Notes: generated from the sequence alone by a model not told the origin. Counted from the first letter of the stretch, positions 25,340 through 34,362 are shown. The stretch: 64,000 nt of DNA from VFKE01 sp043758025 (GCA_043758025.1 JAYVOH010000025.1:7035-71034), one strand, 5' to 3'. Made by a program: numbers and translations.

Positions 25340-25611
25340 GCGAAAGTGATGTTGGAAACGCAGACCACAGCAAAGAACGTAATCTCGGCACACAGCCGCT
25401 GGATGCGTTCATGAATGAACACGGACTGGACAATCACGCCCTCGTGGAACTGCGCCCGGTCGATCTCAGTCACAAGGCGGTGCAGCGCGCCCGCAAAGGA
25501 CGCAGGCTCACCTCAAAAATGAAACTTCGCATCACGTGGGTGCTGAATGATGCGCTAAAAAAACGCGGGATCGAGAAAAAATTAGCCACGCGCGAACTCT
25601 TCAATTACTGA
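25336..25611 (+). CDS. Conserved hypothetical protein, helix-rich, ELFNY C-terminus
   Basis: A 91-residue cytoplasmic protein, translationally coupled (ATGA) to the Sel1 lipoprotein gene. The pattern HKAVQRARKGRRLTSKMKLRI then TWVLNDAL and RELFNY at the C-terminus resembles small Cro/C1-type helix-turn-helix-like proteins, but a clear HTH is not demonstrable by eye. Function unknown. Confidence 0.65.
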   Translation: MSESDVGNADHSKERNLGTQPLDAFMNEHGLDNHALVELRPVDLSHKAVQRARKGRRLTSKMKLRITWVLNDALKKRGIEKKLATRELFNY

Positions 25612-25629
25612 AAATCAGAAGCCAGCCGG

Positions 25630-26313
25630 TCACTCATACCGATAGCCAGCGCCGTGCACGGTCTGGATAATTTTGGGCGAAGTGTGATCAAGTTCAATCT
25701 TTTTGCGCAACTGGGAAATGCATTGGTCGAGCGCGCGGCTGCTGGGGAAGTAGTCGGCGTCCCAGGCTTCGTCGCAGAGGGTGTTCCGGTCCACGACGCG
25801 CCCTTTGCGTTCGTGAAACACCTGGAGCACGCGCAGTTCTCGCAGATTAATTGGAATGGCCTGTTCTCCGCGATAAGCGCGGAGCTCCGATGGGACCAAG
25901 CGCAGGTCCCCCATTTGAAAAACACCAGCAGACTCCGCCTGCGCTTGCAGGAGGCCGGCGCGACGGGCGATGGCCTGAATGCGCGCGATGAACTCGCGAA
26001 CACCAAAGGGTTTTCCAAGAAAATCATCCGCGCCGAGTTCCAGCCCAAGCACACGATCCACTTCCTCTGATTTGGCACTGAGAAAAAGCACCGGCACGCG
26101 CTCGTCAAGGCGACGGATGGCGCGGCAGACATCGTAGCCGCTGAGTTCAGGCATCATGATGTCGAGACAAACAAAGTCCGGTTTTTCACTGCGGAACGCG
26201 GTCATGGCCTCGGCTCCATTGGCGGTGGCAATGACGTTGTGGCCCTCGCTCGTGAGAATCAGGCGCAACGCTTCGCGGGTATGGGTGTCGTCTTCGGCAA
26301 TGAGAATGCGCAT
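25630..26313 (-). CDS. OmpR/PhoB-family response regulator
   Basis: A 227-residue transcription regulator. The receiver domain has acidic pair EDD (7-9), phospho-acceptor Asp51 in CLDIMMPELSG, Thr/Ser in LFLSAKSEE and Lys in FLGKPFGVREF. The C-terminal winged-helix domain contains LRELRVLQVFHERKGRVVDR and the QCISQLRKKIE recognition-helix region. It lies 6 bases after the sensor kinase gene and is its likely partner. Confidence 0.92.
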   Translation of the reverse strand: MRILIAEDDTHTREALRLILTSEGHNVIATANGAEAMTAFRSEKPDFVCLDIMMPELSGYDVCRAIRRLDERVPVLFLSAKSEEVDRVLGLELGADDFLGKPFGVREFIARIQAIARRAGLLQAQAESAGVFQMGDLRLVPSELRAYRGEQAIPINLRELRVLQVFHERKGRVVDRNTLCDEAWDADYFPSSRALDQCISQLRKKIELDHTSPKIIQTVHGAGYRYE

Positions 26314-26319
26314 GATGAA

Positions 26320-27888
26320 TCAGACGGGCTGATGGTTTTTAGCGGGGATTCGAAGCACGAACAAGGTTCCGCGCTCCACCGGTTCCAGTTTCAACGTTCC
26401 ACCCTGCGCCTCCGCGAGTGCGCGGGCGATGCTCAACCCGAGACCGGTGCCGGCGGCGCCCTCGGTCACATCCGAGCGCACGCGGTAGAACGGCTCGAAC
26501 ACGCGACGGGCGACCGAGCGCGGAATGCCCGCGCCATCATCATGCACGCGCACTTCCACGAAGCCATCTCTGGTGCCAACGGACAGTTCGGCATGGCGCG
26601 CTCCGACTGCATATTTCTCGATGTTAGACAGCAGATTGCCGAGCACCTGTTCCATGGCGTCAGCATCGAAGAACGCGTCACAATTTTCTTCTCCGCTTGT
26701 CTGCAAGACGATCTGTTTGCGCTCGAGCAACGCACGCCAGTGCGACGCCACGCGCCGCACGAGCGCGCAAAGATCACCGCGCACGAGATGGACTTGCAAG
26801 CCATGGCGTTCCTGGCGGGCGAAGGTGAGGACGTTGTGGATGAGACGGCTGAGGCGTCCCGTTTCTTCCTGAACCACCGAGAGATGTTGTGCCGCCTGCG
26901 GCTCGCCGCGCTCCGCAGCATCACGTGCGAGATCGGTGTAAAGCCGGATGTTGGTCAGCGGAGTTTTTAACTCATGGGATACTTGATTGACAAAACTGAC
27001 GCGCTGCGCCGCCACGCGCAAATCGCGCCGCCAGGTCATGAAGATGAGCAGACCGATGGACCCGATCAACGTGGCCACACCTGTGCCCGCGAGAATGAAG
27101 GGCAGCTTCGGTGGGCGGCCATGACCCGTATCCGCGAGGAACAATTCCCAGCGCCAATGCTGCAAGGGCGCGCTGGCGACGAGCGTCATCACGGGTCGGC
27201 GCAAGGCGGGCGGTTCGAATGCGCCCCATTGATGCAACACGGTTCCATCAGCGGCAGTGAGCCGGAGCCTTGAACCGTGTGCACATGCCTTGCTGTTATC
27301 TGTGCGCGCGATCAGTGCGGCAAAGAATGCGGCGCGCTCCAGCTCAACGCCAAGCGTGGTGCCGTCGGCGAGCCGCTTCCAATATAGCCATTGCGGGCCG
27401 TCCGCATAAAACCAGGTATGCCAACCGTTGGCGGGCAGCGGTTTGGATTTGAGTATGACGTCCTCGGCCACTATGCCTCTACCAAGCGGAAGCCCGGTGT
27501 TCCAGACGGGCGCGGTGCGCTGAAGAAATTCCATGTCCATCAAGGATAACTGATCCTGATGCCCGACTGACGGGAAAGCCATCATGCCTTTTGCATCCAA
27601 TCTAAAGGCGTGGCGCACCAGCGGATGCATGGAGACTATTTCAATCAACGCGGCGTCTGTTGATTGAGTGTTTGTGAGCAACGCATCAAGCTGGGTGGAC
27701 ATGCGCTCCATCTCACCCGCGAGCTGCTGGTCGCTGACTTGCAGATCGTGTTGCAGCGATGATCGCCATTGGGCTTCCCAAGCAGTCTTTTGATCCCGCC
27801 ACATCATGCGCCCCAGCCAGCCCAGCAGCACCAGTGGCAGCACGACCACGGCGAGGAGGAAAAGGATGGGGCGCAAGAGTTGAGTCAC
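26320..27888 (-). CDS. Membrane sensor histidine kinase
   Basis: The GTG start at 27888 gives 522 residues and a good N-terminal membrane helix (TQLLRPILFLLAVVVLPLVLLGWL). An ATG at 27984 would overlap the VWA gene by 62 bases and add a non-membrane tail, so it is less likely. A periplasmic sensor of about 230 residues is followed by a second helix (FILAGTGVATLIGSIGLLIF). The H box VNQVSHELKTPLTNI carries the phospho-His, then come the N box NLLSNIEKY, G1 DDGAGI and G2 GTGLGLSIARAL. No HAMP domain is evident. It phosphorylates the OmpR-type regulator downstream. Its position after the VWA gene suggests an envelope signal. Confidence 0.88.
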   Translation of the reverse strand: MTQLLRPILFLLAVVVLPLVLLGWLGRMMWRDQKTAWEAQWRSSLQHDLQVSDQQLAGEMERMSTQLDALLTNTQSTDAALIEIVSMHPLVRHAFRLDAKGMMAFPSVGHQDQLSLMDMEFLQRTAPVWNTGLPLGRGIVAEDVILKSKPLPANGWHTWFYADGPQWLYWKRLADGTTLGVELERAAFFAALIARTDNSKACAHGSRLRLTAADGTVLHQWGAFEPPALRRPVMTLVASAPLQHWRWELFLADTGHGRPPKLPFILAGTGVATLIGSIGLLIFMTWRRDLRVAAQRVSFVNQVSHELKTPLTNIRLYTDLARDAAERGEPQAAQHLSVVQEETGRLSRLIHNVLTFARQERHGLQVHLVRGDLCALVRRVASHWRALLERKQIVLQTSGEENCDAFFDADAMEQVLGNLLSNIEKYAVGARHAELSVGTRDGFVEVRVHDDGAGIPRSVARRVFEPFYRVRSDVTEGAAGTGLGLSIARALAEAQGGTLKLEPVERGTLFVLRIPAKNHQPV

Positions 27889-27922
27889 TATGATGAGGCG
27901 TTTGCCGGAGCTGATCGGCGTC

Positions 27923-29257
27923 TTATTTAGCCATGTTCTGGGTTCTGATGATGTTGTAATCCTGAACGCGTAATTTTTTCTCATTTTCCCAGTTGGCCCC
28001 GCCTTCGCGCTGCGCGGTGTTCACGGAAGTTTGTTTGTCCGCCATTTCCTTGAGCGCTGGAGCATCGTATGCTTTGGCCTGAGCCTCGAGGCGGACACCG
28101 TTGCTGATGAGGATTTTTTCTGCTTCATCTTTCCGTCCTTCGTCGCTGAGCTTCACGGCAAGCTGTTCCTTGTCGATGCCAATTTGTTTTTCCACTTCGA
28201 CAAGGATGTTCTTGTCCATGCTAGCGGTGACATCACTCATGAGAGAAGTGCGGCGGGCCACGCTGCGGCTGGCCATCTTGCTGGATTCTTTGCTGTCGTT
28301 GATACGGTAGTTGGCCTCGATGTCGGCAACGATCTGGTCGGTGTCTGCTTTGCCCGCCGGAAGTTCGACTTCGAGTAGCGCGTATTTTTCCTGACCGGCG
28401 CGGAGCTGGTTCATGGTCACTTCCACGCGCTCGCCGCGGATGTCGGCCTCACGTCCGAGCACCCGCACCGGGCGCACGCCTTCGGCGCATTGAATGATGA
28501 CGCGGAGGTCTTGCGCAACCACTGACAGGATGTCGCCAAACTCCTCCTGGAACACGCTGGCGAGTTCTTTCGGATCTTTAATGAAAGCATGATTGCCATC
28601 GCTCATCTGCGCGAGTTTGGACATGAGGCGTTCATTGTAATCCAAGCCAAGCCCGAGCGTAGTCACGGTGATGCCTTCTTTTGCGAGCGAGGCGCCAAGG
28701 CGGCCGAGTTCTTCGGGCGATGAGGGGCCGACGTTGGCGAGTCCATCGGACAGGAGCACCATGCGGCTGATCTGTTTTGGATCTTTGAATTTGCGCAATT
28801 CCTCCGCGCCCTTGCTCACACCAGCGAAGATGGCAGTGCTGCCGCCCGTGCGAATTTCATCAATGGCGCGCATCACGCGGTCGCGGTCGTTGAGCTTGGT
28901 GGCGGGAACGATGACCTGCACTTCGCTCTCAAAAGTGATGACACTGACCACGTCATCACCACCGAGTCGCGCGAGAGCTTCTTTCGCCGCCTGCTTCGCA
29001 TTCTCCAGCTTTGATCCGCCCATGGAGCCGGAGCGATCGAGCACGATGGCGACATTCACCGGTGGTCGTTGGGGTTTATGCTCGTCCTGCTTGAGGCCGG
29101 TAAGGCCGACCTTGAGATAGGAAGTGAATTTTTTATCGGCGGGGATTTTCGGATGCGCGAGGTTCACGCGAACCTCGACGGGCGAAGATGCCGCAAATGC
29201 CGCCGCCGTCAGGGTGACGGAAGCGAGCAGGGTGATGAAGGATCGTTTTGTTTTCAT
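27923..29257 (-). CDS. Exported von Willebrand factor A domain protein
   Basis: A 444-residue protein with a signal peptide (ITLLASVTLTAAAFA). The VWA domain spans about 66-235 with a complete metal-ion-dependent adhesion site: DRSGSM (Asp74, Ser76, Ser78), Thr141 in GGSTAIF, and Asp171 in LLSDGLAN. A beta-rich domain and a C-terminal helical region follow. It resembles YfbK-type proteins of unknown function. It precedes the sensor kinase on the same strand. Confidence 0.88.
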   Translation of the reverse strand: MKTKRSFITLLASVTLTAAAFAASSPVEVRVNLAHPKIPADKKFTSYLKVGLTGLKQDEHKPQRPPVNVAIVLDRSGSMGGSKLENAKQAAKEALARLGGDDVVSVITFESEVQVIVPATKLNDRDRVMRAIDEIRTGGSTAIFAGVSKGAEELRKFKDPKQISRMVLLSDGLANVGPSSPEELGRLGASLAKEGITVTTLGLGLDYNERLMSKLAQMSDGNHAFIKDPKELASVFQEEFGDILSVVAQDLRVIIQCAEGVRPVRVLGREADIRGERVEVTMNQLRAGQEKYALLEVELPAGKADTDQIVADIEANYRINDSKESSKMASRSVARRTSLMSDVTASMDKNILVEVEKQIGIDKEQLAVKLSDEGRKDEAEKILISNGVRLEAQAKAYDAPALKEMADKQTSVNTAQREGGANWENEKKLRVQDYNIIRTQNMAK

Positions 29258-29405
29258 AAGCCGGATGATTTGAGTTTGGGGTTACGCGCAGGGTTGCGCA
29301 CTACGGTCATTCACGGCGGTATTTGGAAAATTGAGTCAGCGGCTTGTGAGGAGATTGTAAGGAAAATGTAACGGCACCTCACACCGCAAGAACCGGACGC
29401 GCTTG

Positions 29406-30104
29406 CTACCGGCGCGAAGCCTTGAACTCGAACGGTGCTTCAACGCGGCTGAACTGCGCGACACCGTTGCTGCGATACGGCTCATAAGTGCTCTGCCGGG
29501 CGCAATTCATGGCGGCATGGTCAAGATCGGCGCGACCGCTGGATTCCTTCAGAATGACAGAAGCGGCCCTCCCGTTTTCGTCCACATCTACCAGCAACAC
29601 CACGCGCCCCTGCGCCCGGTCCCGCAATGCGGAGGCAGGATAGGAAAGCGAGGCGCGGGCGCGATATTCCGCCGTCGTGGTTCCGCCGCCGGAGGAGGTT
29701 CTTGATGCGATGCCGCGGGATTTTATCGCGGGGTTTCCCGTTTGTTTTTTTGGCGTGTCTCGTAATGGAGCAATCTCGGCAGTCTTTGGCAATCCAATCG
29801 CTTCCTGGGCCGGGCCGACGGTTTTGGGCGCTTCCACAATGGCGGGCGCAGGAGGAGCTTCCTCAGATTTTTCCGGAGGCGCGGTTGCGATTTGCGGCTG
29901 CTCTTGCGCCGGAGCCGCAGTCACGGTTGAATCATCGACGGCGGTTTCATCTCCGGCGCTGAATTCAATAATCACCTCCTCGATTCCCGGCGTTGAGGCT
30001 GGGGCTCCCGGAGGCATCTTCTCAAGCCAGCCACCGACCACCACTGCCGCGCCCACATGCACGGCAATGGAAATAGTGATGCTGGCGAGCAGATCGATCT
30101 TCAT
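29406..30104 (-). CDS. TonB-family energy transducer
   Basis: The start at ATG 30104 gives 232 residues (MKIDLLASITISIAVHVG, one N-terminal membrane helix), since the open frame upstream is non-coding. A Pro/Ala/Glu-rich periplasmic spacer (about 45-130) leads to a C-terminal TonB domain with YPASALRDRAQGRVVLLVDVDENGRA and YEPYRSNG. It transmits proton-motive force to outer-membrane receptors; no ExbB/ExbD is in view. It is 16 bases downstream of the outer-membrane protein gene. Confidence 0.85.
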   Translation of the reverse strand: MKIDLLASITISIAVHVGAAVVVGGWLEKMPPGAPASTPGIEEVIIEFSAGDETAVDDSTVTAAPAQEQPQIATAPPEKSEEAPPAPAIVEAPKTVGPAQEAIGLPKTAEIAPLRDTPKKQTGNPAIKSRGIASRTSSGGGTTTAEYRARASLSYPASALRDRAQGRVVLLVDVDENGRAASVILKESSGRADLDHAAMNCARQSTYEPYRSNGVAQFSRVEAPFEFKASRR

Positions 30105-30120
30105 AAAATACGGGCCGCGC

Positions 30121-31014
30121 TCAGGGGCGCAAGCCTGTCGAGACGGGAGTGTAACCCTTTTTGCTTTCGCCGCCGCCGAAATCGAATCCAAAGACCACGA
30201 AGCCCTCGAAGCTCGGCCCCTGGCCCGTCGTGCCTGCGAGCGCGACCACATTGAGATGGGTGTTCTTGGACAGACGCCACTGGATGGAAGGTCCGATTTC
30301 AAACTGGATTTCAGGATTGCCGCGATCCCCGGCCACCGTCTCGTGCTTCCATTGCATTTCGATGCCGGCGCTCAATACACCGTCGATGATCGTGCGGCTC
30401 AGACCGCCGCTGATGGCGACTTCACGGGCACGCTCGTGACTGAGTTCGCTTTCAAAGATGAAGTTCAGTCCCCAGTGCCAGCCCTTGCCGAAATCATCGC
30501 CGAACAAAACTTTGGCCTCGAGCACGTCACCGCCGAGGTCAGGATTCACGAAGGCGTATTCGAGATAGAGCGTGGGGTTGCCCCAGATTTTTCCCCAGTC
30601 GGCGAGCGCATGACGCACTTCGACCGCGAAATCATTATGGTGCGTGCCATCACCGTCGTGCGCCCAGTTCCAATAGAGGTCGAGCTGGAAGCGATGCGGG
30701 AGGCCGATCTCCAGTTCCTCCGTGAAGCGATGCGCCGTCGCCTTGTCGTCGTAAGTGCGGACGCGATACCATTGTTCCAGGCCGACTTCCCATGGTTCTT
30801 TTTGGATATAAACGCGGGTGGTGGGAAAGCGCCGGTGCTCCGTCCACTCCGGCTGGTTGTAGGGGCCGGAGGCGGCATCTTCAGCCAGGCTGCTGACCGG
30901 CGCGGTAGCGGTGATTGTGGGCAATGTTCCGCCGGGCTGCGCCGCGGGAGCGATGTGCAGGCCGACTGACAGGATCAGGGTGAGCGTCTTCAGGATTGTG
31001 GGATGGTTTTTCAT
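30121..31014 (-). CDS. Outer-membrane beta-barrel-like protein
   Basis: A 297-residue product from ATG 31014 with a signal peptide (MKNHPTILKTLTLILSVGLHIAPAA). The mature protein is built from short amphipathic strands rich in Trp, Tyr and Phe (RFQLDLYWNWAHDGDG, HWGLNFIFESEL, FEGFVVFGFDFGGG), as expected for a barrel. No named family was recognised. It is co-oriented with the TonB gene at a 16-base spacing, so the two probably share a transcript. Confidence 0.65.
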   Translation of the reverse strand: MKNHPTILKTLTLILSVGLHIAPAAQPGGTLPTITATAPVSSLAEDAASGPYNQPEWTEHRRFPTTRVYIQKEPWEVGLEQWYRVRTYDDKATAHRFTEELEIGLPHRFQLDLYWNWAHDGDGTHHNDFAVEVRHALADWGKIWGNPTLYLEYAFVNPDLGGDVLEAKVLFGDDFGKGWHWGLNFIFESELSHERAREVAISGGLSRTIIDGVLSAGIEMQWKHETVAGDRGNPEIQFEIGPSIQWRLSKNTHLNVVALAGTTGQGPSFEGFVVFGFDFGGGESKKGYTPVSTGLRP

Positions 31015-31249
31015 GGTTGATGATGTGCGCAAGTATGCCGGGAGCGGCTTTAGGCACCCATTAATGGGCAGAGCCTGAGTTTTTTGCAAATCTTGACGTG
31101 GGTGAGAGTAATCGTGTATGCAGAGTTGCAACTTTCTTCCGTCACAACCGTATTGAATGCTGGCGCGGATGGATTTGTTTATTTTTAGTGAACAATTGCC
31201 GCTTCGCCGCCGTCTTAGAAGTGTCCAAAATCAAAATACCAAACCAAAA

Positions 31250-31639
31250 ATGAACATAAAAAAACTGCTCTGCTTCCTCGCCCTGACCGTCTTTGTTTCC
31301 GCGCCCGCCTTTGCCGGTGAATTCCCGGACATTACCATTCCTGAAGTGAAAAAAGAAATCGCCGCAGGCAAGGCCATCATCATCGATGTAAATGGTGCCC
31401 AGTCTTACAAAAAGGGACATGTTCCCGGCGCGCTGGATTTCGCAGAGGTCTCCAAGGATCTCGCTACCAAGCTGCCTGCTGACAAGAGCACACTAGTCAT
31501 CGCCTATTGCGGCGGCCCAGCCTGCAACGCCTACACCCGCGCGGCCAACGCGGCCAAGGAGATCGGCTACACCAATGTTAAACACATGTCCGCAGGTATC
31601 TCCGGCTGGGTCAAGGCCGGCGAGAAAACCGAGAAATAA
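31250..31639 (+). CDS. Exported single-domain rhodanese
   Basis: A 129-residue protein from ATG 31250; the frame upstream is open but non-coding. Signal peptide MNIKKLLCFLALTVFVSAPAFA, then a rhodanese fold with IIIDVNGAQSYKKGHVPGA (Asp46) and active-site loop AYCGGPACNAY with Cys87. It transfers sulfane sulfur in the periplasm. It is the first of three small exported cysteine proteins on this strand. Confidence 0.85.
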   Translation: MNIKKLLCFLALTVFVSAPAFAGEFPDITIPEVKKEIAAGKAIIIDVNGAQSYKKGHVPGALDFAEVSKDLATKLPADKSTLVIAYCGGPACNAYTRAANAAKEIGYTNVKHMSAGISGWVKAGEKTEK

Positions 31640-31657
31640 AGCATCAACTCTGTCATC

Positions 31658-31684
31658 CCGGGTGGTGAAATTTTCACCACCCGG
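31658..31684 (+). terminator. Perfect hairpin after the rhodanese gene
   Basis: CCGGGTGGTGAAA (31658-31670) and TTTCACCACCCGG (31672-31684) are exact complements separated by one base; the real loop would be 4-7 bases. It lies 19 bases beyond the stop and separates the rhodanese from the HMA gene. Confidence 0.6.
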
Positions 31685-31716
31685 ATTAATGGCTGTGGTT
31701 TGTCCCTCCTGATCTC

Positions 31717-32025
31717 ATGCGCTTTTTACTTCTTCTGGTTCTGACCGCCCTCTGCCTGCCCCTGCGGGCTGAAGATGGCGCGAAGACCAAATACTCGGCC
31801 ACCGTCACTGGCATCGTCTGCCAGGCCTGCAAAGCCAAGGTCACGGCGGCGATGAAAACTGTTCCCGGAGTTACTGAGGTGAATTTTGCCAAAGGCGAAA
31901 GGGCCGGGTTGCAAATCGTCAGCTTTGCCGCAGCCACGAATGCGCTGACCAAGGAAGACGTCGTTAAGGCGCTAGGCGAGCACGCCAAGGAATTCACCGT
32001 TCAGAGTTTCGACAAAACAAAATAA
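31717..32025 (+). CDS. Exported heavy-metal-associated (HMA) domain protein
   Basis: A 102-residue protein with a signal peptide (MRFLLLLVLTALCLPLRA) and an HMA-like fold: ATVTGIVCQACKAKV holds a CxxC pair (Cys35, Cys38), followed by PGVTEVNF. Similar proteins bind Cu or Zn and deliver it to transporters, but this one has no adjacent P-type ATPase. It lies 61 bases before the thioredoxin-like gene. Confidence 0.75.
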   Translation: MRFLLLLVLTALCLPLRAEDGAKTKYSATVTGIVCQACKAKVTAAMKTVPGVTEVNFAKGERAGLQIVSFAAATNALTKEDVVKALGEHAKEFTVQSFDKTK

Positions 32026-32086
32026 TCGCCCGTGACCGTTTCCGTTTCCGCCGCATAGTTAAAATCCGACTCAATAATAAAACATC

Positions 32087-32515
32087 ATGAAAAAACTTAT
32101 CGCATTTCTCTCCATCGCATTCATCGCGGCCTCCACCACATTCGCTGGAGAATTTCCCCAGGGCAGCCCGCCCTTCGAACACAAACTGGCCGACGCGCTA
32201 ACAAAAGCCAAAGCAGCGAAGAAACCGGTCATAGCCATCTTCTCCGCCGTGTGGTGCGGCCCCTGCCAGCAGATGAAAAAGCAGGTTTACCCCAGCGCGG
32301 AGGTGAAACCGTTTCATGATAAATTTATCTGGGCCTACCTCGATGCAGATGAAGATGCCAACGCCGCTGACATGAAAAAGTTTAAAGTCGAAGGCATTCC
32401 GCACATCGAGTTCCTTGATTCCACCGGCAAGTCAATCGGCCAGCAGGTCGGCTCCAGCCCTGCGGCGGGTTTTGCGAAGAAGCTTGAGGAGATGCTCAAG
32501 AAAGCAGGCGGCTAA
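32087..32515 (+). CDS. Exported thioredoxin-fold protein
   Basis: A 142-residue periplasmic protein. Signal peptide MKKLIAFLSIAFIAASTTFA; catalytic WCGPC at Cys57/Cys60; cis-Pro region EGIPHIEF. It belongs to the thioredoxin_7/DsbD-gamma-like group and may reduce or oxidise disulfides in envelope proteins. The rhodanese, HMA and thioredoxin genes lie in order on one strand, which suggests related sulfur/metal redox duty. Confidence 0.87.
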   Translation: MKKLIAFLSIAFIAASTTFAGEFPQGSPPFEHKLADALTKAKAAKKPVIAIFSAVWCGPCQQMKKQVYPSAEVKPFHDKFIWAYLDADEDANAADMKKFKVEGIPHIEFLDSTGKSIGQQVGSSPAAGFAKKLEEMLKKAGG

Positions 32516-32532
32516 CAGTCTGTTGAAAACAG

Positions 32533-32618
32533 GTGTCGTGGGCTGCCAGCCCACGCAAAGCCAGCGAACATCCAAGCATCCTTGAAGGAAGACTTCGTGG
32601 GCTGGCAGCCCACGACAC
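32533..32618. repeat. Palindromic inverted-repeat element
   Basis: A 23-base arm (32533-32555) and its exact reverse complement (32596-32618) each contain the internal palindrome GTGGGCTGCCAGCCCAC or its complement. Outer sequence also pairs imperfectly (CTGTTG-AAAC near 32520 with CCAACAG near 32625), so the whole unit may be about 110 bases. It looks like a MITE/REP-type element in the gap between the thioredoxin and oxidoreductase genes. Confidence 0.7.
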
Positions 32619-32655
32619 GTTCCAACAGCACCACCCATTGGATGTTGCGGCTTTT

Positions 32656-33690
32656 TTATGCAAGCTCGCTCAACTTCACCACGCGTCCTTCCTCCGCAGC
32701 ACTCTTGTCCGCAGCGAAGAGCACCTCAAAGGTTCGCAGCGATTCACGCAAGCTGGTGAGCGGCATGTTTTTGCCCTTGTCCAGTGCCTCGAAGAACGCC
32801 TCGAACTGCGTCTGATACGGATGATCGCTCACGTCGCCGGAGTCGAGCATTTTCATGTTCAACTTACACCAGCCACCCTTGTCGGTCTTGAGCTTCATCG
32901 AGTGGAATTTGTCATCGAGCAGGCTGCCCTGACTGCCGACGAGATGCGTGTGAAAGTAGTATGGCTGGAGGCAGTCCACGATGGACGCGCACTTGCCCAC
33001 CTTGCCGCCCTTGAAGTTCAAAATGGTCACGCTGCTGGTGTCATACTGATAGGGGCGGAAAATCTTGCTCTTCGACTTTGTTGAGAAACTGCTCACGCTC
33101 ACCACGTCCTTGCCCATGAAGAGCAGAAGGGCGTCCAGAGCGTGACAGCCTGCCGTCAGCAATGCAGAGCCACCATCGGCCTTGCCGGTGTTCCAGCGGA
33201 ACTGTCCATACCACGGCCCGATGCCGTGATAATAATCCACCTCCGCATAGTGCAGATCGCCCAGCATTCCTTCATCGACCAGTGCCTTCGTCGCGAGAAA
33301 CTGCCCGCTGAACCGGCACTCAAAACACACGCAGCCCCGCACCTTATTCTTCTCCGCAGCCTTCACAATGTCGCGGCAGTCCTGCAAGCTCATCGCCATC
33401 GGCTTCTCCAAAATGATGTGTTTGCCCGCGTTTGCCGCAGCGATGGCCTGTTGCGCGTGCTGCGTGGGCATGGAGCAGATGTCCGCCACGTGAATGTCGC
33501 TCTCGAGGAACTTATCGTAATCCGTGTAGCACTTGATCTTTCCGCCGTGCTTCGCGCTCAGTTCCGCCTCGTTCAGCTTGCGGGAGGAATAAACCGCCGT
33601 CACCTGCGCGTGCGGCGTCTTGTTGATCGCCTCGATATGGGCGCCCGCGACCCAGCCGTATCCGATAATGCCGACGTTGTATTTTTTCAT
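32656..33690 (-). CDS. Gfo/Idh/MocA-family oxidoreductase
   Basis: A 344-residue NAD(P)-dependent sugar-type dehydrogenase. N-terminal nucleotide motif VGIIGYGWVAGAHIEAI, EKPMAM loop near 94-99, then the family's large C-terminal beta-sheet domain (GDLHYAEVDYYHGIGPWYG and GGSALLTAGCHALDALL with the usual catalytic-region His). The substrate cannot be told from sequence. It stands alone with no sugar-catabolism neighbours. Confidence 0.88.
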   Translation of the reverse strand: MKKYNVGIIGYGWVAGAHIEAINKTPHAQVTAVYSSRKLNEAELSAKHGGKIKCYTDYDKFLESDIHVADICSMPTQHAQQAIAAANAGKHIILEKPMAMSLQDCRDIVKAAEKNKVRGCVCFECRFSGQFLATKALVDEGMLGDLHYAEVDYYHGIGPWYGQFRWNTGKADGGSALLTAGCHALDALLLFMGKDVVSVSSFSTKSKSKIFRPYQYDTSSVTILNFKGGKVGKCASIVDCLQPYYFHTHLVGSQGSLLDDKFHSMKLKTDKGGWCKLNMKMLDSGDVSDHPYQTQFEAFFEALDKGKNMPLTSLRESLRTFEVLFAADKSAAEEGRVVKLSELA

Positions 33691-33798
33691 GGCGGGTATC
33701 GATGGAGATAATGGGTCAAGTTATGTCAAACAGTTCGGGCACAGGATTTATCCCTGAACTCATAACCCCGCCAAATAATCTCGCGAAGAAATTATAAT

Positions 33799-34356
33799 CT
33801 ACGCCTTCGACCCACAGCCGCACGTCGATCCTCGATTCCACGGTGCTTTGGCAAGGATCAACCCGAGTCCGCAGAAATCCGTGACACCTGAAAAAATCAG
33901 GCCCGCGCCCATGAACGCGCACAGCCAGAACCCATTGGCATTAACCCAATGCCCAAGGCTGAACCCAATCAAAACCAGCACGCCGATGGCAATGCGCACC
34001 TGTCGGTCAAGTGCCATGACTCGCTTCCCATTGCTTTGCACCGGTAATCCGGCGGACTCCCAGGCCGTGATGCCGCCGTCAAGCACCTGAAGATTGGTCA
34101 TGCCTGCCGCAGCGAGCTGTTTCGCCGCATTCGATGCGCGGCTTCCCTTGGCGCAAATCACCACGCAGCGCGTGTCTTTCCCGGATTCTTTTGCAAAAGC
34201 TTCGGCGCGCAGTTGATCCAGCGGCACCAGCTTGCTGCCCTCGATGTTCGATGACTGAAACTCAGCCGGCGTGCGGACATCCAGAAGCAGGGGCGCGTCT
34301 GTTTGCTGACAACATTTAGCGAGTTCACGGGCTGAGATGGCGGTGGGTTCAGGCAT
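33799..34356 (-). CDS. Rhodanese fused to DUF2892 membrane domain
   Basis: A 185-residue protein. Residues 1-115 are a rhodanese with DVRTPAEF (Asp26) and active-site Cys68 in VVICAKGSRA. Residues 115-185 are the DUF2892 YgaP-type membrane part with two hydrophobic helices (IAIGVLVLIGFSLGHW, FWLCAFMGAGLIFSGVTDFCGLG). YgaP-like proteins handle sulfane sulfur at the inner membrane and are often controlled by ArsR-type repressors. A palindrome precedes the start codon. Confidence 0.87.
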   Translation of the reverse strand: MPEPTAISARELAKCCQQTDAPLLLDVRTPAEFQSSNIEGSKLVPLDQLRAEAFAKESGKDTRCVVICAKGSRASNAAKQLAAAGMTNLQVLDGGITAWESAGLPVQSNGKRVMALDRQVRIAIGVLVLIGFSLGHWVNANGFWLCAFMGAGLIFSGVTDFCGLGLILAKAPWNRGSTCGCGSKA

Positions 34357-34362
34357 GGTCTT

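Noticed and set aside
29677..30969. 430-residue plus-strand frame over TonB and barrel genes
   Set aside because: It is a GC-rich shadow; TonB and signal-peptide features lie on the minus strand.
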